This document shows positions 50,185 through 59,044 of a DNA stretch of 64,000 nt, piece by piece. Made by a program: the position numbers and the translations under genes. Every line of letters starts with the position of its first letter. The first letter of the stretch is position 1. The stretch comes from Cupriavidus basilensis OR16 (lineage in GTDB: Bacteria; Pseudomonadota; Gammaproteobacteria; Burkholderiales; Burkholderiaceae): positions 62,001 through 126,000 of the forward strand of contig NZ_AHJE01000017.1 in assembly GCF_000243095.1 (NCBI RefSeq), read 5' to 3'. The notes beneath the pieces were generated by a model. It was given only the letters and a program-made list of their open reading frames with translations. It was not told the origin of the DNA and ran no database searches.

Positions 50185-51399
50185 ATGGCACGTCCCGCGA
50201 TGTCGCAAGCCCGGGTCCTGGTACTCTGCCAGGCCTTGTTCACCTCGGCCCTGTCGGTCGACCTGACCCTGACCGGGCTGGTCGGCTACACGCTCGCGCC
50301 CGACAAGGCGCTGGCCACGCTGCCGTTCGCGCTGATCACGGTGGCGTCGGCGCTGACCGCCATCGCGGCCGCCTTCCTGATCGAGCGGCTGGGCCGCCGT
50401 ATCGCCTTTTCCCTCGGCGGGCTGGCGTGCTGCGCGGGCGGGTTGGTGTCGGTGTGGGCCATCTCGCATCATGACTTCGTGGCGTTCTGCGTCGGTACGG
50501 CGCTGGTCGGCGTATTCCAGGCATTCGCGCGCTTCTACCGGCTGGCCGCGGCGGACGCCGCCGCGCCTGTGGATAAGCCGCGCGCCATTTCCACCGTGCT
50601 CACCGGCGGCGTTGTGGCCGCGGTGTGCGGGCCCGCCATTGCCGCGTGGAGCAGCGACCTGATGGTGGCGCAGCCCTTCGCCGGATCGTATGCGGTGGTT
50701 GCGCTGTTCGGGATGGCCACGGTCGTGCTGCTGGCATTTGGCTATCGGGAGCCGAACCCGCACGCCGCTGCGGCGCCAGCCGAACCGGGCGCCACCGCGC
50801 TGCCCGCGCGCCCGCTCGCGCAGATCGCGCGCCAGCCGGTGTTCCTGGCGGCGTTCGCCAACAACGGCATCGGCAACGCGGTGATGATGTTCGTGATGAC
50901 CGCCACGCCGATCGCCGCGGTGGCATGCAGCCATACGATCGCGCAAGGCGCGCAGATCATCGAGTGGCACCTGGTGGGGATGTACGCGCCGTCGTTCTTC
51001 TCCGGCTGGCTGCTGCAGCGCTTCGGGCGCGGGCCGATGCTGATGTGCGGCATCGCGCTCGCTGCCATGGGTTCGCTCGTGGCCCTGGCATCGACGGCGC
51101 TGCCGGCCTTCTACGCGGCCTTGCTGTGCCTGGGCATCGGCTGGAACTTCATGTTTGTCGGCGGCACCACGCTGCTGGCGGAAAGCTACCGGCCCGCCGA
51201 ACGCGCGCGGACCCAGGCGTTGGCCGAATTCTCCGCCGCCGCGCTGACCGCGCTGGCCACGCTCGCGGCCGGGCAGGTGCTCTATCGCTATGGCTGGCAG
51301 GCGGTCAACCTCGCTGTGCTGCCGGCACTGGCGGTGGCGCTGCTGCTCACGCTGGGCTGGCAGCGCAGCGCACCGCGCGCGGTGGTGCTGGCCGGATAG
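50185..51399 (+). CDS. MFS transporter, 404 aa
   Basis: About 12 hydrophobic segments; MFS signature in IERLGRRIAFSLGG between helices 2 and 3 and a central loop YREPNPHAAAAPAEPGATAL. The second half starts FLAAFANNGIGNAVMMFVMT. Substrate unknown. Lies 108 nt after the P450 gene on the same strand and might export its product, which is inference. Confidence 0.85.
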   Translation: MARPAMSQARVLVLCQALFTSALSVDLTLTGLVGYTLAPDKALATLPFALITVASALTAIAAAFLIERLGRRIAFSLGGLACCAGGLVSVWAISHHDFVAFCVGTALVGVFQAFARFYRLAAADAAAPVDKPRAISTVLTGGVVAAVCGPAIAAWSSDLMVAQPFAGSYAVVALFGMATVVLLAFGYREPNPHAAAAPAEPGATALPARPLAQIARQPVFLAAFANNGIGNAVMMFVMTATPIAAVACSHTIAQGAQIIEWHLVGMYAPSFFSGWLLQRFGRGPMLMCGIALAAMGSLVALASTALPAFYAALLCLGIGWNFMFVGGTTLLAESYRPAERARTQALAEFSAAALTALATLAAGQVLYRYGWQAVNLAVLPALAVALLLTLGWQRSAPRAVVLAG

Positions 51400-51461
51400 G
51401 CACCACCGCCAGTATGATCTGCGGCAACCGCATCTACACTTTCGCCCCCGGGTCACCGTCC

Positions 51462-52502
51462 ATGCCGCCCCCCATTCCCCTGCCAGGCGATCCGCCACGC
51501 ATCGTCGTGCTCGTCGCGCCGGACCCCGCGCAGGAACTTGATGTGACCGGGCCCAGCGCGGTATTTGGCCATGCCAACCGGCTCCCCGGCCGGGCCTCGC
51601 CCGCCTACGACATCCGCATTGCCAGCGTGCGGGACGACAGCCTGGTGCACACCGAAAGCGGCATCCGGCTGCTGGCCGACGCGCCATACCACCGCATCGG
51701 CACGATGCTGCCCGGGCCTATCGATACCTTGCTGATCGCCGGCGGCTCCGGCCACGCGGCGGCGGCCGACGACGCGCGCCTGATCGGCTGGATACGCGAG
51801 CAGGCACCACGCGTGCGCCGCCTCGGCGCGGTCTGCACCGGCGCCTTCGTGCTGGCGCGTACCGGGCTGCTGGACAGCCATCGCGCAACCACGCACTGGC
51901 GCCACGCCGCGCGGCTGGCCGAGCGCCATCCGCTGGTGGAGGTGGACCCGGATCCGATCTGGATCCGCGCGGGCGATCTGTACACCTCGGCCGGCGTTAC
52001 CGCGGGCATGGACCTGGCGCTCGCGCTGGTGGAGGACGATCTGGGCCATGCCGCTTCGCTGGCGGTGGCGCGCGAACTGGTGCTATTCCTGCGCCGTCCC
52101 GGCAGCCAGGCGCAGTTCTCCACGCTGCTGCAGGCGCAGAGCGCGCAGAGCCCGGAGTTGCGTGAATTGCAGGGATGGATGGCCGAGCACCTGGCGCGTG
52201 ACCTGTCGGTGCAGGTGCTGGCAGAACGCGTGGCGATGAGCCCGCGCAACTTCGCGCGCGTGTTCGCGCGGCAGGTCGGCGAAACGCCGGCGCGCTACGT
52301 GGAGCGGCTACGCGTGGAGGCGGTGCGCCGGATGCTGGAGGACGACGGGCGACGCCTGGATGGCATCGCCCGTGCTACCGGATTTGCTAACGCCGACGTG
52401 ATGCGCCAGGCGTTACAGCACCATGTGCAGACCACGCCGGAACGCTACCGGGCAGCGTTCCGGGCGAAGCCGGAAGTGCCCGGCAAGGATCTCAGCCCTT
52501 AG
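51462..52502 (+). CDS. GlxA-type AraC-family transcriptional regulator
   Basis: 346 aa. N-terminal DJ-1/PfpI-like domain ([20 protein letters not shown], with nucleophile elbow [20 protein letters not shown]) and C-terminal AraC double HTH ([40 protein letters not shown]). The start ATG 51462 is taken since the open frame upstream belongs to the MFS gene region. Ends 11 nt inside the convergent htpX gene. Ligand and targets unknown. Confidence 0.9.
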   Translation: MPPPIPLPGDPPRIVVLVAPDPAQELDVTGPSAVFGHANRLPGRASPAYDIRIASVRDDSLVHTESGIRLLADAPYHRIGTMLPGPIDTLLIAGGSGHAAAADDARLIGWIREQAPRVRRLGAVCTGAFVLARTGLLDSHRATTHWRHAARLAERHPLVEVDPDPIWIRAGDLYTSAGVTAGMDLALALVEDDLGHAASLAVARELVLFLRRPGSQAQFSTLLQAQSAQSPELRELQGWMAEHLARDLSVQVLAERVAMSPRNFARVFARQVGETPARYVERLRVEAVRRMLEDDGRRLDGIARATGFANADVMRQALQHHVQTTPERYRAAFRAKPEVPGKDLSP

Positions 52503-53370
52503 CCTGCAGCGCGGCAATGCGCTGCTCGATCGGCGGGTGGCTGGAGAACAGCGACAGCCACGACTTGCCACCGGCGATGCCCATCGCCTGCATGTTCTGC
52601 GGCAGGCCATCCGCCTCCAGGCCGCCCAGGCGGCGCAACGCCGCCACCATCGGCGTGGGGCTACCCATCAGCTTGGCCGCGCCGGCGTCGGCGCGGTACT
52701 CGCGATGGCGCGAGAAGGTCGCCACGATGATGCTGGCCAGGATGCCGAACACGATCTCGCACACCACCACCGTGATCATGTAGCCGATGCCTGGGCCGCT
52801 CGATTCTTCATCGTTCTTGCGCAGCATCGAATCCACGAAGTAGCCGACGATCCGCGCCAGGAAAATCACGAAGGTGTTCACCACCCCCTGGATCAGCGTG
52901 AGCGTGACCATGTCGCCATTGGCGATGTGGGCGACTTCGTGCGCGAGCACGGCCTCCACTTCATCGTGCGACATGGTCTGCAGCAGGCCCGTGGATACGG
53001 CGACCAGAGAGCTTTTCCTGGTGGCGCCGGTGGCGAACGCATTGGCTTCGCCCTCGTAGATGGCCACTTCGGGCATCGGCAGGCCAGCGCGGTCGGCCAG
53101 CTTTTGCACGGTCTGCACCAGCCAGACTTCGGTGCCGTTGCTGGGCTGGGTGATGACCTGTGCACCGGTCGACCACTTGGCGATGGTCTTCGACATCAGC
53201 AGGGAGATAAAGGAACCACCGAAGCCCATCAGCGCGGCGAATGCCAGCAGCATGCCAAGGTTCAGGCCATTGCCGCTCAGGAAGCGATTCACGCCCAGCA
53301 AGCTGGCGGTGAAGCTGAGGACAAGCATGACGGCGAGGTTGGTCGCCAGGAAGAGCAGGACGCGTTTCAT
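52492..53370 (-). CDS. htpX: Membrane zinc metalloprotease HtpX
   Basis: 292 aa, same length as E. coli HtpX. Two N-terminal membrane helices ([40 protein letters not shown]), HEVAH zinc motif near residue 145, third ligand Glu in [16 protein letters not shown], two further helices. Takes part in turnover of misfolded membrane proteins together with FtsH. Confidence 0.95.
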   Translation of the reverse strand: MKRVLLFLATNLAVMLVLSFTASLLGVNRFLSGNGLNLGMLLAFAALMGFGGSFISLLMSKTIAKWSTGAQVITQPSNGTEVWLVQTVQKLADRAGLPMPEVAIYEGEANAFATGATRKSSLVAVSTGLLQTMSHDEVEAVLAHEVAHIANGDMVTLTLIQGVVNTFVIFLARIVGYFVDSMLRKNDEESSGPGIGYMITVVVCEIVFGILASIIVATFSRHREYRADAGAAKLMGSPTPMVAALRRLGGLEADGLPQNMQAMGIAGGKSWLSLFSSHPPIEQRIAALQAKG

Positions 53371-53515
53371 GTTTTATGTGAGGAAGTGATCAATGCCATG
53401 TTGAAAACGGAGGGCGCGCATCGCTAGCACGCGCGCGCGTGCTGGAGATTAACGACAGGAAAGCCGGGAGCTACAACGAGGGCGCACGAGGTGCAACCGC
53501 GCGCGCGGAGCAGAC

Positions 53516-53926
53516 TCAGGCGCTGGGAGGGCGCTGCTGAAGTGGGAGGTCGGGGTCCGGCATGGCGCCCGCGCGGTGCGTGGGTGCGCCACTGCAGGCA
53601 AGCCCCGCAGTAAAACGCAGGGGCGAGGCCGGCAACAGGGATTCGGCGAGGTCGGCGCCGGGCTGCGAAGGATCTTTTGCGTCGCCGGCATCAACGGCAT
53701 CAACGGCATCAACGGCACCCGGAGCGCCGCTGGCATCGATGGCGGCGGCATGATCCACATCGGCAGCCGTGGCGAAAGCGGCCTGGTCTTGTGCCACCTG
53801 GGGCGCCGTGCTGCACGCGTCCGCCAGCACCGCGTTGCCCACTGCGCACGCGCGTGCGCCTGCCCAGCTTTGGAAGGGCATAACGGCAAGCATCAGGAGC
53901 AGCAGCAGGAAGCGGATTGCGCGCAC
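53516..53926 (-). CDS. Small exported protein with CzcI-like leader and repeats
   Basis: About 136 aa from GTG 53926 (an alternative TTG 53980 overlaps the upstream gene). FLLLLLMLAVMPFQSWAGAR is a leader like that of small CzcI/heavy-metal-island proteins of Cupriavidus. The body is Ala/Asp-rich with a tandem AVDAVDAVDA coded by three copies of a 9-nt unit (about 53686-53720). No metal motif (His clusters) is visible, so a metal role is not supported beyond the leader. Confidence 0.5.
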   Translation of the reverse strand: MRAIRFLLLLLMLAVMPFQSWAGARACAVGNAVLADACSTAPQVAQDQAAFATAADVDHAAAIDASGAPGAVDAVDAVDAGDAKDPSQPGADLAESLLPASPLRFTAGLACSGAPTHRAGAMPDPDLPLQQRPPSA

Positions 53927-53952
53927 AAAAAAATCGAAGTCGGGATTGCGTG

Positions 53953-55776
53953 TCAGCGGGTTCGACACGAAATCGCGCAAAGAATTCTACAGGATGCCGC
54001 GCCGCGGCATGTTATGGCGAGAGAAGCACTTGACGGCGCACAGCCGAGGATCCTCCGCGCGGCGCGCGTGCCCCACCACGCTGCCTCCTCGAACACCGAC
54101 ACGCCAGACAGGTCCGCATGGGCGAACAGGATGCGGCCGTCGGCGGCGCGCAGGGCAGCGGCACCGGCGTTGCCCAGGAAGCCCGTGCGCGGCGAGGCCA
54201 TGGCGTGCCCGCGCACGGTGATCTCCACCGCATCCGCGTGGCGCCAGAAGGCGCGGCCGTAGACCGTGCGCAGATCGGTGGTGGCGTAGTCCATCAGTTC
54301 GGCGGGGCTGGCCCCGGCCAGCCAGCGGCGGGTGTCGGCGAGCGAGCGCAGTGCGCTACCGGCATCGGTGCCGGTAGCGGCCGCAGCGTCGAGCGGGCAA
54401 TACGCCGTGAAGACCGTGGCCGCCGGCCTGGCCTGCCGGATCAGCTGATGGGTGCTGACCACATAACCCAGCCCGCGTCCGCCGTGCACCACGTTGTCCC
54501 ACGCCAGCGGCACGCCGGGCGCTTCCGGCGGGAAGCCACGCAGGCGGAAGCTGGACACCATCCACGACGCGGTGGGCGGCAGGTGGCGCGCCGGGTCGAA
54601 ACCGAATTCGCGCAGCGGCGCCACGCGGGCAGCCACATGCAGGGGCATGGCGCAGATCACGCGCCGCGCGCGGATGCGGTACCGCTTGGGCGGCCCGGCG
54701 CCGACGCCATCCGGCCACCAGGCGCATAGCACCGACACTTCACGGCCTTGCTCCTGCACTTGCAGCGCCATGCCGGGGCGGCGCCAGGGCGGGGCGCCAG
54801 GCTTGACGCCGCGATGCGCATCGATCCGCGCCGAGAGCCGCGTCACCAGCGCATGCAATCCATCCGGCCAGGTCAGCACCGCGCCATCGGCCGCATCGCG
54901 CGCATGGCCCGCGCGGCTGGCGAAGTAATACAGCCCCGCCCACGCCGAGATCAGGTCGTGCCCCGCGCCGTAGTCGTCGCGGCAGCAGTAGTCGACATAG
55001 GTGTGCAGCGTCGGCGCGGTAAAGCCCTCGGCCAGCATCCACTGCCGCATGCTTTGCTGGTCAAGCCCGGTCCAGGCCGGGTCTTGCGAGGCCAGCGCCA
55101 GCGGGATGGCAAAGGCCTTGCGGCCGTCGCTGCCGCGCGCGCTCTTGAGTTGCTCGACGCGCGCGAGAAAGCGCGTGTGCTGCGCCGCCACTTCGTCCGG
55201 CGCGGCGTCGCTGGGCAGCAGGCCGTCGTGCCATTTGCCCTCGAAGAACAGGCGCTCGTCCGGCGCATGCACCAGCGCGCGCTCGTCGAACTCGGGCCGC
55301 GCGGCAAACGGGTCGCGCCGGATCACGCCGGTGTCGGCCAGCATCTCGCGGATATGCGTGGATTCGGGCGAGGGCAGCGGCAGATAGTGCGCGCCGCGCG
55401 GGAAAGCCAGGTCGCCGCCGAAGCTTCCGGCCGCCGCGTTGCCGCCGAACTCCGGCCCGTCCACCAGCAGGAAGTCCGTGAGGCCGCCACGCGCCAGTTG
55501 CCACGCGGCGCTGAGCCCGGCCACGCCGCCGCCCAGGATGGCAACATCGGTGACGATCTCGTCCTGCGCGGCAACGGCCGACGGCCAGCTGGCGGCATCG
55601 CGCAGCGCGTGGCCCTCGGCCATGCCGGGGCGCAGCACGACGGGCATGGGCTCGCGCAGGCCGACGCCGGCCAGGAAGCGATTGGCATCGTCGCCCAGGC
55701 GATCGCAGCCGGACAGCAAGCCCAGGCCGGCCGCGCCGGCGCCGGCGCCGGCGATCAGGAAGCGGCGGCGATCCAT
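53953..55776 (-). CDS. Tat-exported FAD-dependent oxidoreductase (amine oxidase-like)
   Basis: 607 aa. Twin-arginine leader MDRRRFLIAGAGAGAAGLGL with lipobox-like LLSGCD, so likely a periplasmic lipoprotein. Rossmann dinucleotide motif in DVAILGGGVAGLSAAWQLAR, FGGNAAAGSFGGDLAFPRGA flavin contact region, and a C-terminal motif FAHADLSGVSVFEEAAWWGT typical of flavin amine oxidase-type enzymes. Sits 54 nt after the membrane SpeE gene on the same strand, so its substrate may be a polyamine or aminopropylated compound (inference). The final ~25 residues after ILG are Cys/Arg-rich and look like a frame extension. Confidence 0.82.
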   Translation of the reverse strand: MDRRRFLIAGAGAGAAGLGLLSGCDRLGDDANRFLAGVGLREPMPVVLRPGMAEGHALRDAASWPSAVAAQDEIVTDVAILGGGVAGLSAAWQLARGGLTDFLLVDGPEFGGNAAAGSFGGDLAFPRGAHYLPLPSPESTHIREMLADTGVIRRDPFAARPEFDERALVHAPDERLFFEGKWHDGLLPSDAAPDEVAAQHTRFLARVEQLKSARGSDGRKAFAIPLALASQDPAWTGLDQQSMRQWMLAEGFTAPTLHTYVDYCCRDDYGAGHDLISAWAGLYYFASRAGHARDAADGAVLTWPDGLHALVTRLSARIDAHRGVKPGAPPWRRPGMALQVQEQGREVSVLCAWWPDGVGAGPPKRYRIRARRVICAMPLHVAARVAPLREFGFDPARHLPPTASWMVSSFRLRGFPPEAPGVPLAWDNVVHGGRGLGYVVSTHQLIRQARPAATVFTAYCPLDAAAATGTDAGSALRSLADTRRWLAGASPAELMDYATTDLRTVYGRAFWRHADAVEITVRGHAMASPRTGFLGNAGAAALRAADGRILFAHADLSGVSVFEEAAWWGTRAARRILGCAPSSASLAITCRGAASCRILCAISCRTR

Positions 55777-55830
55777 GCCGGCTCCGATTGCGGGAGGTAC
55801 CGATGGTGCGGGTGATGCGGGTGATGTGGA

Positions 55831-57342
55831 TCAGCGGATGACATTGCGCCAGTCCTGCTCGAAATCATGCACCAGCGACTGCTCGTTGAGCCGGTTCGCG
55901 CGCGCCTCGCGCGGCGCCATGTCGGCGGGGAAGCGGAACATCAGCGCGGTGCTGTCGGCGTCGAGGAACTTGAGCGGCACGGTGTAGCGCGTGGGCGGCG
56001 TGTAGTCGCCGCGCTTGCCCGCGAGGATGAAGCCCCATTCGCCGAAGGACGGCACGTAGGCATGGTAGGGCCAGGTATGCAGGCCGGCCTCGCGCAGCGT
56101 GGCGTCGATATCCCAGAACGAGCGCGGCGCAAAGTACGGCGAGGTGGACTGCACCACCGCATAGCCTTTCTCGGCGAGATGGTGCGACATCAGCTTGTAC
56201 ATCGGCACCGAGTACAACTTGCCGAGACCGAAGTTGGACGGGTCGGGCAGGTCGACGATGATGGCGTCGAACATCTCGTTGTGCTGCTCCATCCATTGCG
56301 CGGCGTCGGCGTTGACCACCTGCACGCGCGCATCCTTGAGCGAGCCCTGGTTGAGCGCCACCAATGGCTCGCTGCGCGAGAACAGCGTGGTCATGGCCGG
56401 GTCGAGGTCGACCAGCGTGACGTGCTCGATATTCTTGTGCTTGAGGATCTCGCGCACCGCCAGCCCGTCGCCGCCGCCGATCACCAGCACGCGGCGTGCC
56501 CACGGCAGCGCCTGCAGCACCGGATGCACCAGCGCCTCGTGGTAGCGGTGTTCGTCGCGCGAGGAGAACTGCAGGTTGCCGTTGATATAGAGGCGCATGT
56601 CGTCCTTCCAGCGCGTGATCACCAGGCGCTGGTACGGCGTGCTTTCGCTATGGATGATCTCGTCGCCGAACATGCCGCGCTCGGCCCAGTGGGTGAGCCG
56701 CCCGGAGGCCAGGAAGCCGCCCGCCAGCAGCACCAGCACCAGCGACGCGCGCAGCATGCGCGACATTACCGGCTTGAGCTCATCGCGGAAGATATGGATG
56801 GTGACCAGCGCCACGCCGGCATTGAGCATGCCGAACAAAAAGCCGGTGCGCGACAGCCCCAGGCGCGGCGCCAGCACCAGCGGGAACACCAGCGAGACAG
56901 CCAGCGCGCCAAGGTAGTCGAACGTCAGCACCCGGCTGACCAGTTCGCTAAAGGCGGTGCGGCGCGTGTTGAGCACCCGCATGACCAGCGGGATCTCCAT
57001 GCCCACCAGCACGCCGAGCACGAACACCATGGCGTAGAGCGCGGTGCGAAAGGGCGCCGACAGCCAGGCGAACACCACGAACAGCAGCGCTGCCGAGATG
57101 CCGCCGAGCAGGCCGATCAGGATCTCGATATCGATGAAGCGCGCCAGCACGTCCTCGTCCTTCACATAGCGCGACAGCCAGGAGCCCACGCCCATGGCGA
57201 ACAGGTAGCAGCCGATGATGGAAGAAAACTGGAGGATGGAGTCGCCCAGCAGGTAGCTGGACAGGGCGCCGGCAATCAGCTCGTAGCCGAGCCCGCAGGA
57301 CGCCACGATCAACACCGAAAGAACAAGGGTACGGTCGCGCAT
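55831..57342 (-). CDS. Membrane-spanning spermidine synthase-like aminopropyltransferase
   Basis: 503 aa. The first ~215 residues hold about seven membrane helices (MRDRTLVLSVLIVASCGLGY.. to ..RASLVLVLLAGGFLASGRL). A SpeE domain follows: ESTPYQRLVITRWKDD, INGNLQFSSRDEHRYHEALV, SAM-binding VLVIGGGDGLAVREI near residue 287, LVDLDPAM, catalytic Asp region IIVDLPDPSNFGLGKLYS. It should transfer an aminopropyl group from decarboxylated SAM to an amine at the membrane face; the acceptor need not be putrescine. Divergent from the DUF350-SPFH-DUF4178-SpeD genes. Confidence 0.9.
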   Translation of the reverse strand: MRDRTLVLSVLIVASCGLGYELIAGALSSYLLGDSILQFSSIIGCYLFAMGVGSWLSRYVKDEDVLARFIDIEILIGLLGGISAALLFVVFAWLSAPFRTALYAMVFVLGVLVGMEIPLVMRVLNTRRTAFSELVSRVLTFDYLGALAVSLVFPLVLAPRLGLSRTGFLFGMLNAGVALVTIHIFRDELKPVMSRMLRASLVLVLLAGGFLASGRLTHWAERGMFGDEIIHSESTPYQRLVITRWKDDMRLYINGNLQFSSRDEHRYHEALVHPVLQALPWARRVLVIGGGDGLAVREILKHKNIEHVTLVDLDPAMTTLFSRSEPLVALNQGSLKDARVQVVNADAAQWMEQHNEMFDAIIVDLPDPSNFGLGKLYSVPMYKLMSHHLAEKGYAVVQSTSPYFAPRSFWDIDATLREAGLHTWPYHAYVPSFGEWGFILAGKRGDYTPPTRYTVPLKFLDADSTALMFRFPADMAPREARANRLNEQSLVHDFEQDWRNVIR

Positions 57343-57583
57343 CAGGGTAGGAATCGGATAGGGAGCCGGGCAGGCAGGCGTGACGCTCAGGCGAGCCGCC
57401 GCGCGATGCGCGCTCGCCTGGCAGACCGCAAAAAGTTGTGATGAACCGAAATGGACAACGGATATACTTGGGCGCTAACTGCCAACAATGCTGATATCGC
57501 CAATATGGCTTCACGATTCACAGCTTGCTCACCGTTGCCGCAGCCCGGGACACCGTTGTAGAACCAGCCGGAGAACAACCAAG
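57343..57583. promoter_or_regulatory. Divergent control region of the membrane polyamine cluster
   Basis: 241 nt between the SpeE-like and DUF350 start codons, AT-richer than its flanks near 57430-57475 (TGGACA, then GATATACT). No operator palindrome is obvious. Confidence 0.4.
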
Positions 57584-57970
57584 ATGCAAGCCATCTACGC
57601 CTACGTGCTGCACCTGCTGGCCGGCCTCGCCCTGCTGGCGGTGTTCGTCGGAGTCTACACCAGGATCACGCCGTTTCGCGAGTTCTCGCTGATCCGCCAG
57701 GGCAACCTCGCGGCGGCGCTTTCGCTGTCGGGGGCGATGATCGGTTTTTGCTTTACGCTGTCGTCCAGCATCCAGCACAACGACACCTTCCTGATGTTCC
57801 TGGTGTGGTCGGTGGGGGCGATGCTGGTACAAGCTCTGGCCTATGCGGGCCTGGCGCGCGCGCTGCCCGACATGGACGCCGCGATCGAATCGAACAATAT
57901 CGGCATGGGCGGCCTGATGGGCGCTATTTCAGTGACGGTCGGCCTGATCAATGCCGCCTGCCTGTCGTGA
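57584..57970 (+). CDS. DUF350 membrane protein
   Basis: 128 aa with four helices (HLLAGLALLAVFVGVYTRIT; LAAALSLSGAMIGFCFTLSS; FLMFLVWSVGAMLVQALAYA; MGGLMGAISVTVGLINAACL). The two halves are similar, as in DUF350, where each repeat has two helices. DUF350 genes are often beside SPFH, DUF4178 and polyamine genes. The start ATG 57584 is preferred over the open frame from 57488. The stop lies in an 8-bp tandem repeat GTGACTTC x3 (57967-57990). Confidence 0.88.
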   Translation: MQAIYAYVLHLLAGLALLAVFVGVYTRITPFREFSLIRQGNLAAALSLSGAMIGFCFTLSSSIQHNDTFLMFLVWSVGAMLVQALAYAGLARALPDMDAAIESNNIGMGGLMGAISVTVGLINAACLS

Positions 57971-58031
57971 CTTCGTGACTTCGTGACTTCCTGAACCTGC
58001 TGGAACATTGCTGAGAACCCTGGGGATTGCC

Positions 58032-59023
58032 ATGAGCATCGGATCGTTCATCAAGAAGCAGTTTATCGACATCCTCCAATGGACGGAGGACACGGACGGC
58101 GTACTGGCCTGGCGCTATCCGATGGAGGATATGGAAATCCAGTACGGTGGCAGCCTGACCGTGCGCGAGTCACAGATGGCGGTGTTCGTCAACGAAGGCA
58201 AGATCGCCGACGTGTTCGGGCCCGGCATGCACAAGCTCACCACGCAAACGCTGCCGGTGCTGACCTACATGTGTACTTCTTCAGCACGCGCCTGCAGATC
58301 GGGCGCAAGTGGGGCACTGCCCAGCCGATCACCATCCGTGACGCCGATTTCGGCATGGTGCGGCTGCGCGCCTTTGGCCTGTACTCGTACAAGGTGGCCG
58401 ACGCCGCCAAGTTCTATACCGAGATCAGCGGCACGCGCGCCGAGTACACCCGCGACGAGGTGGAAGAGCAACTGCGCAACCTGCTGATCGCCACCATGAC
58501 CGCCACGCTGGGCGGCGCCTCGGTGCCCTTCCTGGACATGGCCGCCAACCAGGCGCTGATGTCGCAGACCATCCGCGACAAGCTGGCGCCCGAGTTCGAG
58601 CGCTATGGCGTGGCGCTGGACAACTTCGCGGTGACCAATGTGTCGTTGCCGGAAGAACTGCAAAAGGCCATCGACACCCGTATCTCCATGGGCATGATGG
58701 GCGATATGGCGAAGTTCACGCAGTACCAGGTCGCCACCTCGATCCCGCTGGCCGCGCAGAACGAGGGCGGCGTGGCCGGCCTTGGCGCCAGCCTGGCGGC
58801 CGGCGCGGTGATGGGCCAGGCCATGGCGGGCGGGCTTGGCGCCGCCGCGGGCGTCCAGCCTGCCGCGTCCGCCGCGGCAGCGGCGCCGGCTGCAGTGGCA
58901 GCGCCCGCCGACGATCCCGCCGCGCGCCTGCAAAAGCTCAAGGACCTGCTCGACAAGAGCCTGATCTCCCAGGCTGAGTTCGACACCGCCAAGGCCGAGA
59001 TCCTCAAGAAACTGGTCGGCTGA
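58032..59023 (+). pseudogene. SPFH/band 7 protein with SHOCT tail (YdjI-like), internal deletion with frameshift
   Basis: Frame one reads MSIGSFIKKQFIDILQWTED through YGGSLTVRESQMAVFVNEGK and ends LPVLTY near 58269. The rest continues in another frame from VYFFSTRLQIGRKWGTAQPI through the SPFH body to a SHOCT motif (RLQKLKDLLDKSLISQAEFD) at the C-terminus. In relatives about 14 residues join them (a stretch like LKNWDKLF.. ..FKSD), so about 43 nt are missing. SPFH proteins form membrane scaffolds. The frame break comes inside the N-terminal SPFH domain, so the protein is probably lost. The neighbours are intact. Confidence 0.85.
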
Positions 59024-59044
59024 GCGCACCCCTATCCCTTAAGC

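Noticed and set aside
53686..53722. CRISPR-like short repeats
   Set aside because: Only three contiguous 9-nt units without spacers, inside a coding frame; no cas gene in the window.
57967..57990. GTGACTTC x3 as an operator array
   Set aside because: Simple slippage repeat at the end of the DUF350 gene, without dyad symmetry.
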